Made by a program: the position numbers and the translations under genes
Shown: positions 10,828-21,027 of the stretch, in pieces
Layout of the letters: each line of letters begins with the position of its first letter
Numbering within the stretch: the stretch's first letter is position 1
Origin: Miscanthus floridulus
Lineage: Eukaryota > Streptophyta > Magnoliopsida > Poales > Poaceae
NCBI RefSeq assembly: GCF_019320115.1
Contig: NC_089587.1
Coordinates: 84,802,384-84,866,383, forward strand
Direction: 5' to 3'
Length of the DNA stretch: 64,000 nt
Notes under the pieces: generated by a model
The model's input: the letters and a program-made list of their open reading frames with translations, nothing else
What the model was told of the DNA's origin: nothing
Databases searched by the model: none

Positions 10828-13800
10828 GTAACAGCCTCCATCACTTCTCCGTTACCCCTCTTCACTCCCTCCCACAATAACTCCTCTCAATTGCTCCAGT
10901 AACCGTGCGCCATTGATGGCATTTACCGAGCTCCATCCCAGGCCTTCTGCTCCGGTCTCCGCCCTATAAAAGCAGGTCTATGGCCTCGCACGCGGACGCC
11001 TCCACCACTTAGCCTCTCCGCTTGGCCTCTCACCCTCCCTAGCCACACCAGCGCTGCCGACCTCCACATCCATCGCCATGGCCGAGCTGAGGTGGAGCTC
11101 TTTCATCTCCCTGCCTGAGCCACCTCCGGCCTCAATTTCTCCTTCTCTGGCATAGCAGAGACACCGCAAGATCACTCCACTGCTCCTCACTATCAATCCG
11201 CATCCCGGTGCCGTCTACCCATGCTCACCGAAGCTCACCGCCGCTCTCTATCCTCACGCGGGTAGCCGCCCTAGCTCCCCCGCACCGATGATGAACACCA
11301 CTGGCGTGATCGCTGTAGCCACCTCATCCTGTGTTGTCACTCATCGGAGTTCCCCAGCCACCAGAGCATCGTCCCTGGCAAGCCTCGATGCCCCTGCTCC
11401 ATCACCGATGGGCATAGAGGTGCAACGCACGACAACTACCATGACCAGCACCCTTTCCGGCATCATGGGCCTCACCGGTGAGTTCGCCGTGGGCCTCTCT
11501 TCCTTCTCTACCGCCTGCCGGTGCCCCACAGTCACCGGAGCATCGATCCCGGCCACGGCCCACGAGTCCACGTCGTGCTTGTGTGGTGCCCATGCCCACA
11601 CCTCGAGCGGCAGCCTAAGGAGGAAGATGCCTTCTTCACCGCCTGATCTGAACTAGACGGTTCAGATGGCATGTTGACCCAAGGTCAGCAAGTCAACCAT
11701 GCGCCATGTCATCGCCCTCCATCTAATCACCGTGTGCCACGTCGTCAGCTGACCAGTCAACAAGCCTAGTGAGCATCTTTATTCATTCTACCCCTTGTAG
11801 TTTCCTAGAATCCTACTACTATTCATTGAGTCTTGTATATCTTCCGACCTAGCTCTTGTAATCTACCCATAACTCCGTTTCGGCCCTGACAGTAGTGTTT
11901 TTCTTACAAAATGATATATGCATATGTAACTATTTTATTTGCTGATATCATAAGTGCCTTTAAGGGTGTAAAAATGTTTATAAAGATGTTTTAATATATT
12001 TGCCTTTAATAAAATTATTTGAGAGAAATGTATATAAATTCTTGCAAACATGTTAATATGTGTTATTTATTTATAAAACTTAAGAAAATTTTAAATGCCT
12101 TTTGTTTTGTGAAAACAATTACAAAATATTTTAATCTGTTTTGCCTTTATAAAATTACTATCATACGATTTATGTACTTAGTTTTTATAAAATTGTTAAT
12201 GATGCCATAATATTTTATTTGTGGTGTCATTAATGTGTTTTAATCGATAAAATAATTCTAAAAATGACAAAAAACATTTTTAGCATTTATAAAATATGTT
12301 TTGTGGTCCAAATATGTACACTTTGGACCCATCTTTGAAAAGTAATTACAACTAAGTACTTTTAGTTATTATAAATAAATTTCCAAAACTTCAAAAGCTT
12401 ATAACTTTGTAACCGTAGCTCCGTTTTAGTTGGTTCTTGCGCTCACGAGTTCGCAACGATGAGTAGTACATGTTAGTTATCTTTATAGTATGCTTTTGTA
12501 ATGATTGGTGTACTGTTTATAGGTTCTTGTGATGCTTGTACCAGTTGTTTGCTAACGATAGAAGTGGAGCTACATGAGGAGCATATTTGAGAAATGGAAC
12601 TATCGGCATGTGTTTTGGAAGGCAAGTGTAACATGAGTACCCTTGTTACCGAATAACCTTATATTCACATTTCATGTGCATGTGTCTAATTTGATAAACC
12701 CTTAAGGACTTTACCTAGAACTATTGTACCCTGCATTCCTTGATTACCTTTGGGTTTATACATATGGGTAGTTGCTTAGTCTACAATCACCAAACTATAT
12801 AATGTTAATCTTGACTAATGGATTATGGAATCAATGTTAAAATGATGCTTTTCAGCAACATGGACACAAGGGGGCTAGAGCATTGGGCCTTTTTAGGTGC
12901 TCTAGTCTGCCCTCCGTAAGGACTGAATCTTAAAGCGACAATCTAGGACTTATAGTATAGCCACGAGAACTACATGGCTCTGGTCTTAGCATAGTATCTT
13001 GATCTGTTCTAGTTCGTCAGCAGCTTACCAAAAGAGCAAGAGGGGGGCACTAGTTGGTATGTTTCTTTTCCTGCCAGGGTGTGTACTATGCCGTGACCAT
13101 GAGTGCCACTCTTGGAGGAGGGCTGCATACGGCTAGATGGCTGAAACTTTAGCGGCTGCTACTTATTAGAACGACTGGTGAAATGTTTCGTAGTGATCCC
13201 TACCAACTTACCTTAGAAGTGAGTCAAGAGGCTGATCACCTCGGGCAAAGGGCAATCACGGCTCGTGGTGAAAGTGTACAAACTCTGCAGATTATAAAAC
13301 TGATATATCAGCAGTGCTCACGAACACGAGTGGCCTGGATCCTTTTTGAGATAGATGGTTCTATGGATGGTTTGGGATATGATCAACCTTGATGTTAAAT
13401 ATACTTTCACCTTGGGAGCTTAAGCATAACCTTGCAACATAGGTTTAACAAATAAAATATGACCAACTAAAAGTGCTTACCGGAGTTCAGCCGTGTCTAG
13501 CCTTTTGAGCCTTGCATCCCCCTTATGTTATACTTGTTGAGTATGGTGCGCTCACACTTGCTTTACAATCAACAAAAAATCCTAGATGGGTACTAGATGG
13601 TGGATCAAGTGAAGAGTTTCTTGTAGGGTCCATGAGTACTTGGCGAGTGTTTCCCCCAGTCAACCGTCCCTATGGAGTATGTAGACCCAAAGAGAAGATT
13701 AACAGTAGTTTCTGCTATGCTTTGTAATAGATGTAAGTCTTGTTGTAACTATGTTTCGATATGTAATAAAGCATTGTCTTTGATAATCTCCATATTTGTT

Positions 13801-13876
13801 GCTATATGTGTCATGTGGACATCCTGGGCACACATATAGTTAGTGCTTGGTATTCTTCAGAAAAATGGTTGCGACA
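10828..13876 (+). mobile_element. Ty3/gypsy LTR 1, 5'-truncated
   Basis: The 3' part (about 12410-13876) aligns throughout with the complete LTR at 21028-25011: the GTAGCTCCGTTTTAGTT block, GGCAAGTGTAACATGAGTACC, GGGGGCTAGAGCATT, and the end GGTTGCGACA, corresponding to GGGTGCTACA of LTR 2. The 5' part contains a TATA box (10963-10970) with GC-rich leader sequence. The LTR start is missing, as if the MULE had inserted in its U3. The short reading frames at 11288-11656 are taken as leader sequence. It is a diverged family member, with no internal region attached. Confidence 0.65.
10963..10970 (+). promoter_or_regulatory. TATA box of gypsy LTR 1
   Basis: CCCTATAAAAGCAGG in a GC-rich context; LTR 3 has CCCTATAAG in the comparable position (about 41821). 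Confidence 0.5.
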
Positions 13877-14692
13877 GCTACATGGCAGGGGGATGATTGG
13901 GGTAAGGTCAAAACATGTTGAGGTTGATGCTTTCTGGCAAGCTCATTTCACCATCCTTCGCCAAGCAAGCATAGTTTCTCCCTATATCGAGGAGCACAAG
14001 GCAGAACTATGAGCTGCAAACAGTGCCATGTCAAACACATGGCTGGCAAAGCAACACATAGAAACTTTGGTCCATGGTTAAAGGAGAAATTTTTGGGTCA
14101 ACAAACTAATTCAAAGGATCTTTATCACTTGGCGATGGGACCATCCTTGACAATGTTGATGTGCGAAGGATATTACATAAATGGGTAGACATTCTACACG
14201 AGAAAACAAGATGCCAAGAGCACCAACCAAAATAGTGGTGTCCAAATCAAAGCTTATGACAACAAAAATCATGCATAGACATACTGTGGATTCATAGAAG
14301 AGATCTGGGAGCTAGACTATGGATTAGAGGAACTGAAGATCATTCTTTTCTGGTGCAAGTGGGTAAAAGTATCAAAGGGCGTCATGACGGACAAGTATGG
14401 TACGTGTACCATAGATTTCAAGCATCTTGCCTACCTAGATGAGCCTTTCATTTTTGTGAAAGATGTAGTCCAAGTATTCTATGGAAAAAACCTAGGTGAT
14501 GGAAGCGGTGGGCATGTGGTGCTTCAAGGTAAAAGGAAGATCGTTGGTGTCAAAGATACAAACAAGGAAGAAGGGAATGGCTATCGAGACATGCCTGCTC
14601 TTGGTCTAGATGTGGATCTCCCCCTGTTTGTGGAGGGCGACGAACCAGCTTACATGAGAAGCGATCATAACAAAGTCACCTACGTCAAGTAA
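13877..14692 (+). pseudogene. CACTA (En/Spm, TNP2-like) transposase gene, 3' end only
   Basis: Encodes the C-terminal portion of a TNP2-type CACTA protein, the region annotated as DUF4218/DUF4216 in plants: SPYIEEHKAEL, WLKEKFLGQQ, LAMGPSLTMLMCEGYYING, then GFIEEIWELDYG and CKWVKVSKGVMTDKYG, ending GDEPAYMRSDHNKVTYVK with a stop at 14690-14692. A frameshift near 14065 and stops at 14012, 14182 and 14276 break it. The catalytic N-terminal part is absent. The final 102 residues (14384-14692) are still open. No clear CACTA terminal repeat is visible nearby, so this is an element fragment, likely sheared at its junction with LTR 1. Confidence 0.8.
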
Positions 14693-14909
14693 ATGTACCT
14701 AAATGTGAATGTAACATTTGAGTTGGATAAAAATTGTACCTGTAGTTTGAAACATTTTAGTTTTAAACAATTATGCGTGCAATTTGATCATATGTCACTG
14801 GTTCTCACATGGTTTAGTCAATCTATGTATCATAAGGTGTACATGTGCTGGGTGTTCTGATGTGTATCATACGGTGAACACTTTAGTTTTCAACACTTTG
14901 CCATCTCAG
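14693..14909. other. 3' flank of CACTA fragment
   Basis: Holds variants of a CATA(A/C)GGTG-containing word (14829, 14869) that recurs at 15103 and 15203 as CATATGGTGTGC. These could be subterminal repeats of the CACTA element. No gene seen. Confidence 0.35.
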
Positions 14910-15097
14910 TGGGGGTTTCATGGCTCAGTTTCTAACACATCAATATTTTGGAAATAGTGTAGAAGAGTTTCTTCGCTATGAAACTCTCTCTATTCCCATG
15001 AAACTTTCTTTATCTCTCTCTTCATCAATATGGTGCCACATCAGCATATTTAATGCCATGAAACTTTGATGAAACCCCCGTTGAGCCTGGCCATATC
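14910..15097. mobile_element. MITE of about 190 bp
   Basis: Ends are imperfect inverted repeats: CATCTCAGTGGGGGTTTCAT on the left, and ATGAAACCCCCGTTGAGCC on the right. The interior contains GCCACATCAGCATATTTAATG and a CT-rich tract, also found inverted in 18778-18915. No coding capacity. Confidence 0.65.
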
Positions 15098-15419
15098 ATA
15101 TGGTGTGCATGTGCCCGCCAGATATGCGAATCATATGGAGGAGAGTAGGCAAAACAACATAGAGAAAACTTTGTACATGTGCTCAATCACGTGCACACTT
15201 ATGCAAATCATATGGTGTGCGTACGGGTGTCCTTTGATCCGCTAGATATAATGCATTGTTTCCAAGAAAATGAAACTTAAAGGACCAACCATTGTACATA
15301 TAGTCTATTATTAATTCGTCTTAAGTTACGGGGCACTACAAATAATATTGAAACAAAAGAACAGAAAAGCAAAAGCAAAAGCAACAGAAAATCAAAAGCT
15401 AACTACATATAGATTCTTA
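15098..15419. other. Non-coding flank with CATATGG words
   Basis: Several CATATGGTGTGC-type words spaced irregularly, and CACTACAAATAATA at 15336. CACTACAA resembles a CACTA terminus but no partner was found. No gene seen. Confidence 0.3.
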
Positions 15420-15479
15420 TCACCATATCCCATGCGAACAACTCAAATTCTTGGGAAAGCCTGCAGTCCTCGCTGCAAA

Positions 15480-16300
15480 ACATAGCCCTTGACGTCATCT
15501 TCATTGCGCCATCGCTCGTGACCCGCGTGGGTGATCACGCAAATCACACATTTTGACGGTTCCTTCCCCGCTCACGTCTTGAGGTGGGGCTATTTAAGCA
15601 AAGGTAAGGCGAGCCTCTAAAGCGCACTCTAATCCCAACCTTCTTCATCCCTTACCATCAGACAACTAGAGAAACCCTCCAGTCGCTCGTAGTCTCCTGT
15701 CACCATGGCTACCCTAGTCCTCCATCGACTCCAGTGCCGCTGGGAGAAGGCATTCAAGACTAGCTTCCGCCATCACCTAGGCGTGGCTATGTCCACTCGT
15801 CCTGTGTGTTAGAGGATGTTTCATGAAGATAGGGAGGAATGCCTCCATGGTACGGTCCCGCTACTAATCGCCATCCACGGTTAGAGCATGCGAAATCAAA
15901 ACCATGGAGGGCCTAGCCAGACCTGTCAAAGACCTTGTCAGTCCTTATCAGTGTGGCAGTCAAAGGGCTTCTACCACAGCACAAAAGTTTGTCATTGGCT
16001 CTAGTCCCTGTGTATCAATTCGGCACGGGTGTTCCTCTCTCCTGTGGTCTATGGAGTAATCGGTTGAGGGAATAGATGGCCTTGATGTTCTGCTTCTTCT
16101 CATCCTCCCACTGCTCCTAGGGGGATGTTAGAGGAAGTTTTGCGAGGTTGTTCCCCATCTCGATTCTCCTATGCTGTCAGGTATGGGTTACCCCCCATAC
16201 GTGTAAGGTCTTTGTTATTGTACATGTGGTAGTATTGTTGAATTTATCAATAAAGAGTTCCTTTAACGACTTTATTGTTGAATGTTTGACTCAGTTCTAG
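15480..16300 (+). other. Gene-like unit A (TATA, leader, 35-codon ORF, polyA-like signal)
   Basis: Ordered promoter-like parts: CCTTCCCCGCTCACG, then GGGGCTATTTAAGC (15586-15599), a leader of about 90 bases, an ATG at 15705, and AATAAAG near 16249. A second copy of the whole arrangement lies at 17780-18570, and promoter-only copies lie between them. I do not recognise the family. It could be a captured host gene carried by the CACTA element or a small non-autonomous element. Confidence 0.45.
15705..15812 (+). CDS. Possible 35-residue peptide
   Basis: Small open frame beginning MATLVLHRLQCRWEKAF and ending at a TAG. It is the first ATG downstream of a TATA-like element at the expected distance. 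The paralogous unit at 18007-18114 has the same length and frame with conservative changes (Gln/Arg, Arg/His, Ile/Thr) but one internal TAG replacing the Trp codon. No signal peptide or known domain is obvious; it is basic and His-containing. Function is unknown. Shared length and frame are the only evidence of coding, and chance retention in two related repeats is possible. Confidence 0.3.
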   Translation: MATLVLHRLQCRWEKAFKTSFRHHLGVAMSTRPVC

Positions 16301-16370
16301 TTTATTTCCTACTTAATCTAACATTTTTCTAGTTACAATCTCACTGTGATAGGTCTAGGTAAATAGCCAT

Positions 16371-17760
16371 ATCAAACTATGAACATATGTGCAATTAGTT
16401 CAAAATTAAAATGGCACTGGTTATCACAGTAAGTAATGGAATCTATTCACCAACCAATCTAACTGCCCTTGTATTCATGCGCACCTACTTTGGTCCGCTA
16501 GATATTGCGCGTACCGCTATAGATGAGGATGAAATATGCCATGGAATCAAATGTGCTAGGGAATCAAATGGATGCTCTGCCTTGTCTTACCCGCTGCGTC
16601 GCCCTTGACCTGCGAAGGTGACCACTCAAGTCACGGAGTTCACTGTTTCCTTCCCCGCTCACGAGACGTGGGTCATAGGGAATCAAGTGTGGTAGGGAAT
16701 CAAGTGTGCGCAATTAGATCAGAGAACACTGGTTTCCGTAGTATCTCACGATGATCGGTCTTGGTAAACAACCGTATCAAACTATGAACATATGTGCAAT
16801 TAGATCAAAATTAAAATGGCACTGGTTATGTACCTTCCATCTTCACCCTTAGCGAGGTGCTCTACCTTCCATCTTTGAACCCTCACGGTCAAGGGATGCA
16901 TATTTGCTTCTTGACCATGAGAGGACAAAGATGGAATATAAAGCACCTAATCTTGGAACCTTAGTTGATTGATGACCTATCGAGTATGGAGGCGCTGAAG
17001 AGGAGAACACCTTAATAATTGTAGATGTTTTGTATCTGGAAAGGAGATCTGTAATCATCAAGGTGCTCTGCTATTAAGCACCTTGCACCATGAGCACAGA
17101 CGAGGAAGAGTGTATCTATTTTGTATCTATTCTAAAAGATTGAAGGAGGAAGAGTGTGTGGAATGAGCCCAAGAGGTGCATCCAGACCCAGCTTAAATAA
17201 GCCAACCTTGAAGATGGAGAAGTAGAAAGGAGTAGTAGATCCGTGATAGGAGTATACACATACACATACACCTCATCTTCCTCGCTGCCATGGAATCAAA
17301 TGTGTTAGGGAATCAAATGGATGCTCTGCCTCATCTTCCCCGCTACGTCGCCCGTGACCCATGTAGGTGACTGCTCAAGTCATGGAGTTCACTGTTTCCT
17401 TCCTCGCTCACAAGACGTGGGTCGCAGGGAATCAAGTGTGGCAGGGAATCAACATATATGGTGCCATATTGTGCCATTTCCCAATAACGCATACATTTTT
17501 CAATAAACAAGGCGTATCAAATTGTCATCGGTTTAGGTAAGTAGGCGTACCAAACAGTGCACATGTGTGGTATTAGATCAAACGACACTAGTTCTCCTAG
17601 TAACTAACGGTGACTTTTTGAGCATTCGGCGTATCATAAGTTTACATGTGCGAGGGTATTTGGGTAATGGAATCTTCACCAAGCACTCCGACTTCCCATG
17701 TACTCATGCGCACCTCCTTTGGTCCACCAGATATTGCACGTACCGCTATAGATGAGGATG
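16371..17760. repeat. Array of partial promoter duplications between gene-like units
   Basis: Blocks repeat in this order: a GTATCAAACTATGAACATA block (16368, 16768; diverged at 17545), an ATAGATGAGGATGAAATATG block (16518, 17750), and a GTCACGGAGTTCACT promoter block (about 16632, 17380 and 17855). 16850-17270 between them shows no gene. The arrangement looks like repeated partial duplication of the upstream part of units A and B. Confidence 0.6.
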
Positions 17761-17779
17761 AAATATGCCATGGAATCAA

Positions 17780-18570
17780 ATGTGCTAGAGAATCAAACGC
17801 CTTGTCTTCCCCGCTGCGTCGCCCGTGACCCACGTAGGTGACTGCTCGAGTCACGGAGTTCACTATTTCCTTCCCCACTTGAGAGACTTGGGGCTTTTTA
17901 AGGCAAGCTAAGGGCAGCCTCGCAAGCTCACTCCAAACCTTCTTCCTCCCTTAGCATGAGACAAACTAGAGAAAACCTTGAGTTGCACGTATAGTATCAT
18001 GTCGCAATGGCTTTGCTTGTCCTCCATCGACTCCGGTGTCACTAGGAGAAGGCCTTCAAGATCGGCCTGCGCCAACACCTAGGCGTAGCTATGTCCGCTC
18101 ATCCTCGGTGTTAGTGGAAGTTTCACTAAGACAAAGAGGAATGCTTCCATGGTCTGTCACCGCTGCTGATCGTAGTATGCGGTTAGAGCTTGTAGGGTCA
18201 AAACCATGGAGTGCACCGGTGGTGGACCTCGGCGAGTGGGGTATTCTACAATGTTGTTCCTGTGACAAGTGGTTGTCATGAAACCAAAATGTACCCTGCT
18301 CATCCTAGCGCATCAACTCATCGGCTTGGCCATCATTTTGCGTCGATTGTTCCTCTCTCCCGCTTGGTTTCTAGTGCGGGTTGGTCTCCTCATGGCCCCT
18401 TCTGCTTCTAGTGGGGTGTTAGTGGAAGCTTCGTGAGGATGCTCCCCACCGTAGGGCTGAGTTGCAGTCGGGTATAAAGAAATCCCTAACTCGATAGGTC
18501 TTTGTTATTGTACATCTTGTAGTCTTTGAATGAAATGCAATTTATCAATATTATTGTGTGATGTTCCACT
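17780..18570 (+). pseudogene. Gene-like unit B, paralogue of unit A with a nonsense codon
   Basis: Matches unit A from the promoter block (about 17820) through the TTTTTAAGGC box (17892), leader, ATG at 18007, body (GCATGCGGTTAGAGC region) and the AGGTCTTTGTTATTGTACAT 3' block. The 35-codon frame keeps the same stop (18112-18114) but has TAG at 18043-18045 where unit A has TGG, again a G-to-A change. The downstream body is also conserved between the copies without a long reading frame, so the unit may be non-coding. Confidence 0.4.
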
Positions 18571-18777
18571 CGGTTTGAGTCTATTTTGTACTAAATTGGC
18601 TTATGGATTTGGACTTAGTAATCCTTGTACTAATGGTGACTAAGTCCTCTCAGCGGTGGAAAATAAAAAACAAAGAGGCAGCAAAACACAAGATTACATC
18701 TAAGCATGAGAGTACATAATTCAGCGGTAAACATATATTACAAGTCTTGTGGAATTAATAATTTAGTTATCAAAATA
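18571..18777. other. Unassigned AT-rich stretch
   Basis: Continues from unit B; no gene, repeat terminus or RNA fold recognised. Confidence 0.3.
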
Positions 18778-18915
18778 TAAGCACTCCCAATGCAGAAACT
18801 ACCATAGTTTCTATGGACATTAATTGTACTACCACCTAAGCATGTTGCTGATGTGGCAAGGTAGTTATTGAAGAGAGAGAGCAAAAATCATAGAAACTGG
18901 GTAAACCAAGTCTAC
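18778..18915. mobile_element. Second MITE of the same group, inverted
   Basis: Starts near AGCACTCCCAATGCAGAAAC and ends near CATAGAAACTGGGT. The interior GCTGATGTGGCAAGG plus an AG-rich tract is the inverse of the core of the MITE at 14910-15097. Ends are less exact than in that copy. Confidence 0.5.
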
Positions 18916-19133
18916 ACGAGAACCAAGATATGAAGGGATATCATTGGTAGAGAATGGAGAGAGAATGTACGTGATTGGATAAAAAATTCATACAAATATC
19001 AACGTGGTCGCTATGAGCATGAGCATGTAGTACGGTGGGCGAGTGCCTATAGTACTCTGCAATATGATATGGTGATGAAGTGCTAATTCATCAGAGTATT
19101 ATCCGGTATGAGCTTCACTCAATTCACATTGGA

Positions 19134-19269
19134 GGCCTTGTTTGGATGCACATGTATTCATCTCAATCAACATGTGTTCAAATGGATTACAGTGCAATTG
19201 AACTAAGTTTCATTCCAATCCACTCCAACACATGCATTGAAGTAGATACACATGCATCCAAACAAGGCC
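19134..19269. mobile_element. 136-bp MITE with long terminal inverted repeats
   Basis: GGCCTTGTTTGGATGCACAT at the left pairs with ATGCATCCAAACAAGGCC at the right with one or two mismatches over 24 bp. It is flanked on both sides by GGA, a possible 3-bp target duplication as in PIF/Harbinger (Tourist-type) elements. No coding capacity. Confidence 0.8.
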
Positions 19270-19880
19270 GGAATGAATGTTTTGATTCCTTTGGCATCAT
19301 CGTTGTCTTTGCTTTCCACAATTCCACATTGCTTTGCACATAATGTAGTTCTTATAGCCACATTGTCCTTGACTCATACATGTTGGATATAGTATGTTTC
19401 ATTGGAGAATAAGGCATTCAATCCAAGTTGAATTGTACAAGCAAGTTGAATTGGTCGTGTCCCACTGCTCGTTACATGACGAACAAAGATGGTGCAATAA
19501 GTTGAATTTACCAAGATTGTATGCAAAACGTCCTCCGAACATTCATCATTGCTTCACCATTGTATTCACCGTTTCACTTTCCCAATGCGTACGTATGGTG
19601 ATCGTGTCGTCCTACTTTAGATTGCTTTGACAAAGTGATCCAATGCTGCTATACAGTGAAAGACATATAATACGGCTTGCAAGCGCATTGTATGACAACG
19701 GTGGCGGTGGGGACAATAGTGATGAGGTCGTGTGTGGCAGAACCGCCTAAAATAACATGCTTTCGGAGGCGCTCGTCTTCCACTTGACACTAAACACCCC
19801 AAAAGTTAGCTACATTGGATAGTTTTGTTGAGCACACCCCATGGGAGAAATAATCAATACACGTTTTACCTCCAGAATCC
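19270..19880. other. Unassigned sequence
   Basis: No recognisable gene. 19680-19800 has a mixed GC-rich patch (GGTGGCGGTGGGGACA; GGCAGAACCGCC) that resembles retroelement leader sequence but cannot be placed. Confidence 0.3.
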
Positions 19881-20935
19881 AATAATGAGTATGAGCTTAC
19901 AATACTTAGTCCATTTCATACAACAAGAGTTCTTGGAAATTATTTATTACAATACCAGGGTTCAGAGTGCGAGAATTAAACAGCGGAATAAAAATAAACA
20001 TCTAGTGGAAATGATACAAGGATCCGTCTGTGCCTACTAAAGGAATCCTCCACACAAGAGCTACTCCTCAAGCTGCACCTGCAATAGGGTAAAATAAACC
20101 TTGAGTACATAATATACTCGCAAGACTTACCCGACTAGTAGGAATAATTTCTCGACTCCAAGGGAGTATGATAGACAATATGAGTTTGTTGTTTTCTTTT
20201 TGTTTGTGAAAAGCATTACTAGAAGTACGTCCTTAAGATCAAGTTTAATTAACAGTCATGATTACTTCATTAGCTAACCATTCTAGGTAAGCACCTATTC
20301 TACTTTCAAGCAATGGTTGAGCAATCAGAACCATTTTACCATCTTTCATATTCCAGTTCTTACTACAGTGCTAGACCATTTTACCATCTTTCATATTCCA
20401 GTTCTCATGGAAACAACGATTCGTGAACCAATGTATCCTAGCTGGGTACCCTGAAACACATGCCCCATTTGTACCCTAGGCACAAATAAGACCAACCCAT
20501 TCCACTCCTGTCATGGGGTCCAGGTCCCCATCCAAACTTGGACTCCAAGCCCCCACACTTGAGACCCAGTCTCAATATGGTGCTTAGACCTCCACCTTTC
20601 CCTGCCTCCTATCAGTCAGTCTAGAAAGAGGTGGAACTCATGACAAGAGCGCAACGAGCCTTCCCGCTCCCATAAGCAAGTATATGCTCAGGATAATAAG
20701 TCTGTGGCCTAACTACCATCCACATCAACGGATGGTCCTCAATCGACATAGATAGGGAAAATAGTGTAATCAAGCCAAGCCCCATGGCCATGGGACACAA
20801 CTCATTACACCCACCAATACCCATACTATATCCCTGCTCGGTCTCCATTTTCCTTTCATCATTTTTATCATGAGAGTAATTATAATAACAACCTATTGTG
20901 CGTAATGGTGGTATCAAGATGGTGTTACTCAAGGA
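19881..20935 (-). repeat. LTR-like repeat in minus orientation
   Basis: No coding signal. Read on the minus strand it has the texture of a long gypsy LTR tail (GGGTACCCAGCTAGGATAC, TGTGCCTAGGGTACAAATGG). Two direct copies of ACCATTTTACCATCTTTCAT lie at about 20333 and 20373. Neither end was found, so the assignment is tentative. Confidence 0.35.
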
Positions 20936-21027
20936 AGTGAAGAAGATCTAAAGTTGAAGTATCCCTCTCTTCTTTGCTCTTCTTCTCCGAATCTCGGGGA
21001 CGAGATTCATCTTAAGGGGGGTAGAAT
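20936..21027 (+). mobile_element. 3' end of a gypsy internal region with polypurine tract
   Basis: ATCTCGGGGACGAGATTCAT then AAGGGGGGTAGAAT immediately precedes the LTR start TGTAACACCC. The GGGGACGAGATTCATCTTAA stretch is the usual C-terminal end of plant chromovirus polyproteins. The rest of the internal region is missing. Confidence 0.8.
21014..21025 (+). other. Polypurine tract of gypsy element 2
   Basis: AAGGGGGGTAGA, two bases before the LTR start; it primes plus-strand DNA synthesis in this class. Confidence 0.8.

Noticed and set aside
11288..11656. 122-codon plus-strand frame
   Set aside because: Lies in the GC-rich leader of gypsy LTR 1; low-complexity Ser/Thr/Ala composition and an overlapping open frame on the other strand.
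15336..15350. CACTACAAATAATA as a CACTA element terminus
   Set aside because: No matching inverted end or subterminal repeat array with the expected symmetry was found.
20621..20932. 103-codon minus-strand frame
   Set aside because: Within an LTR-like repeat, no domain or codon signature; probably chance.
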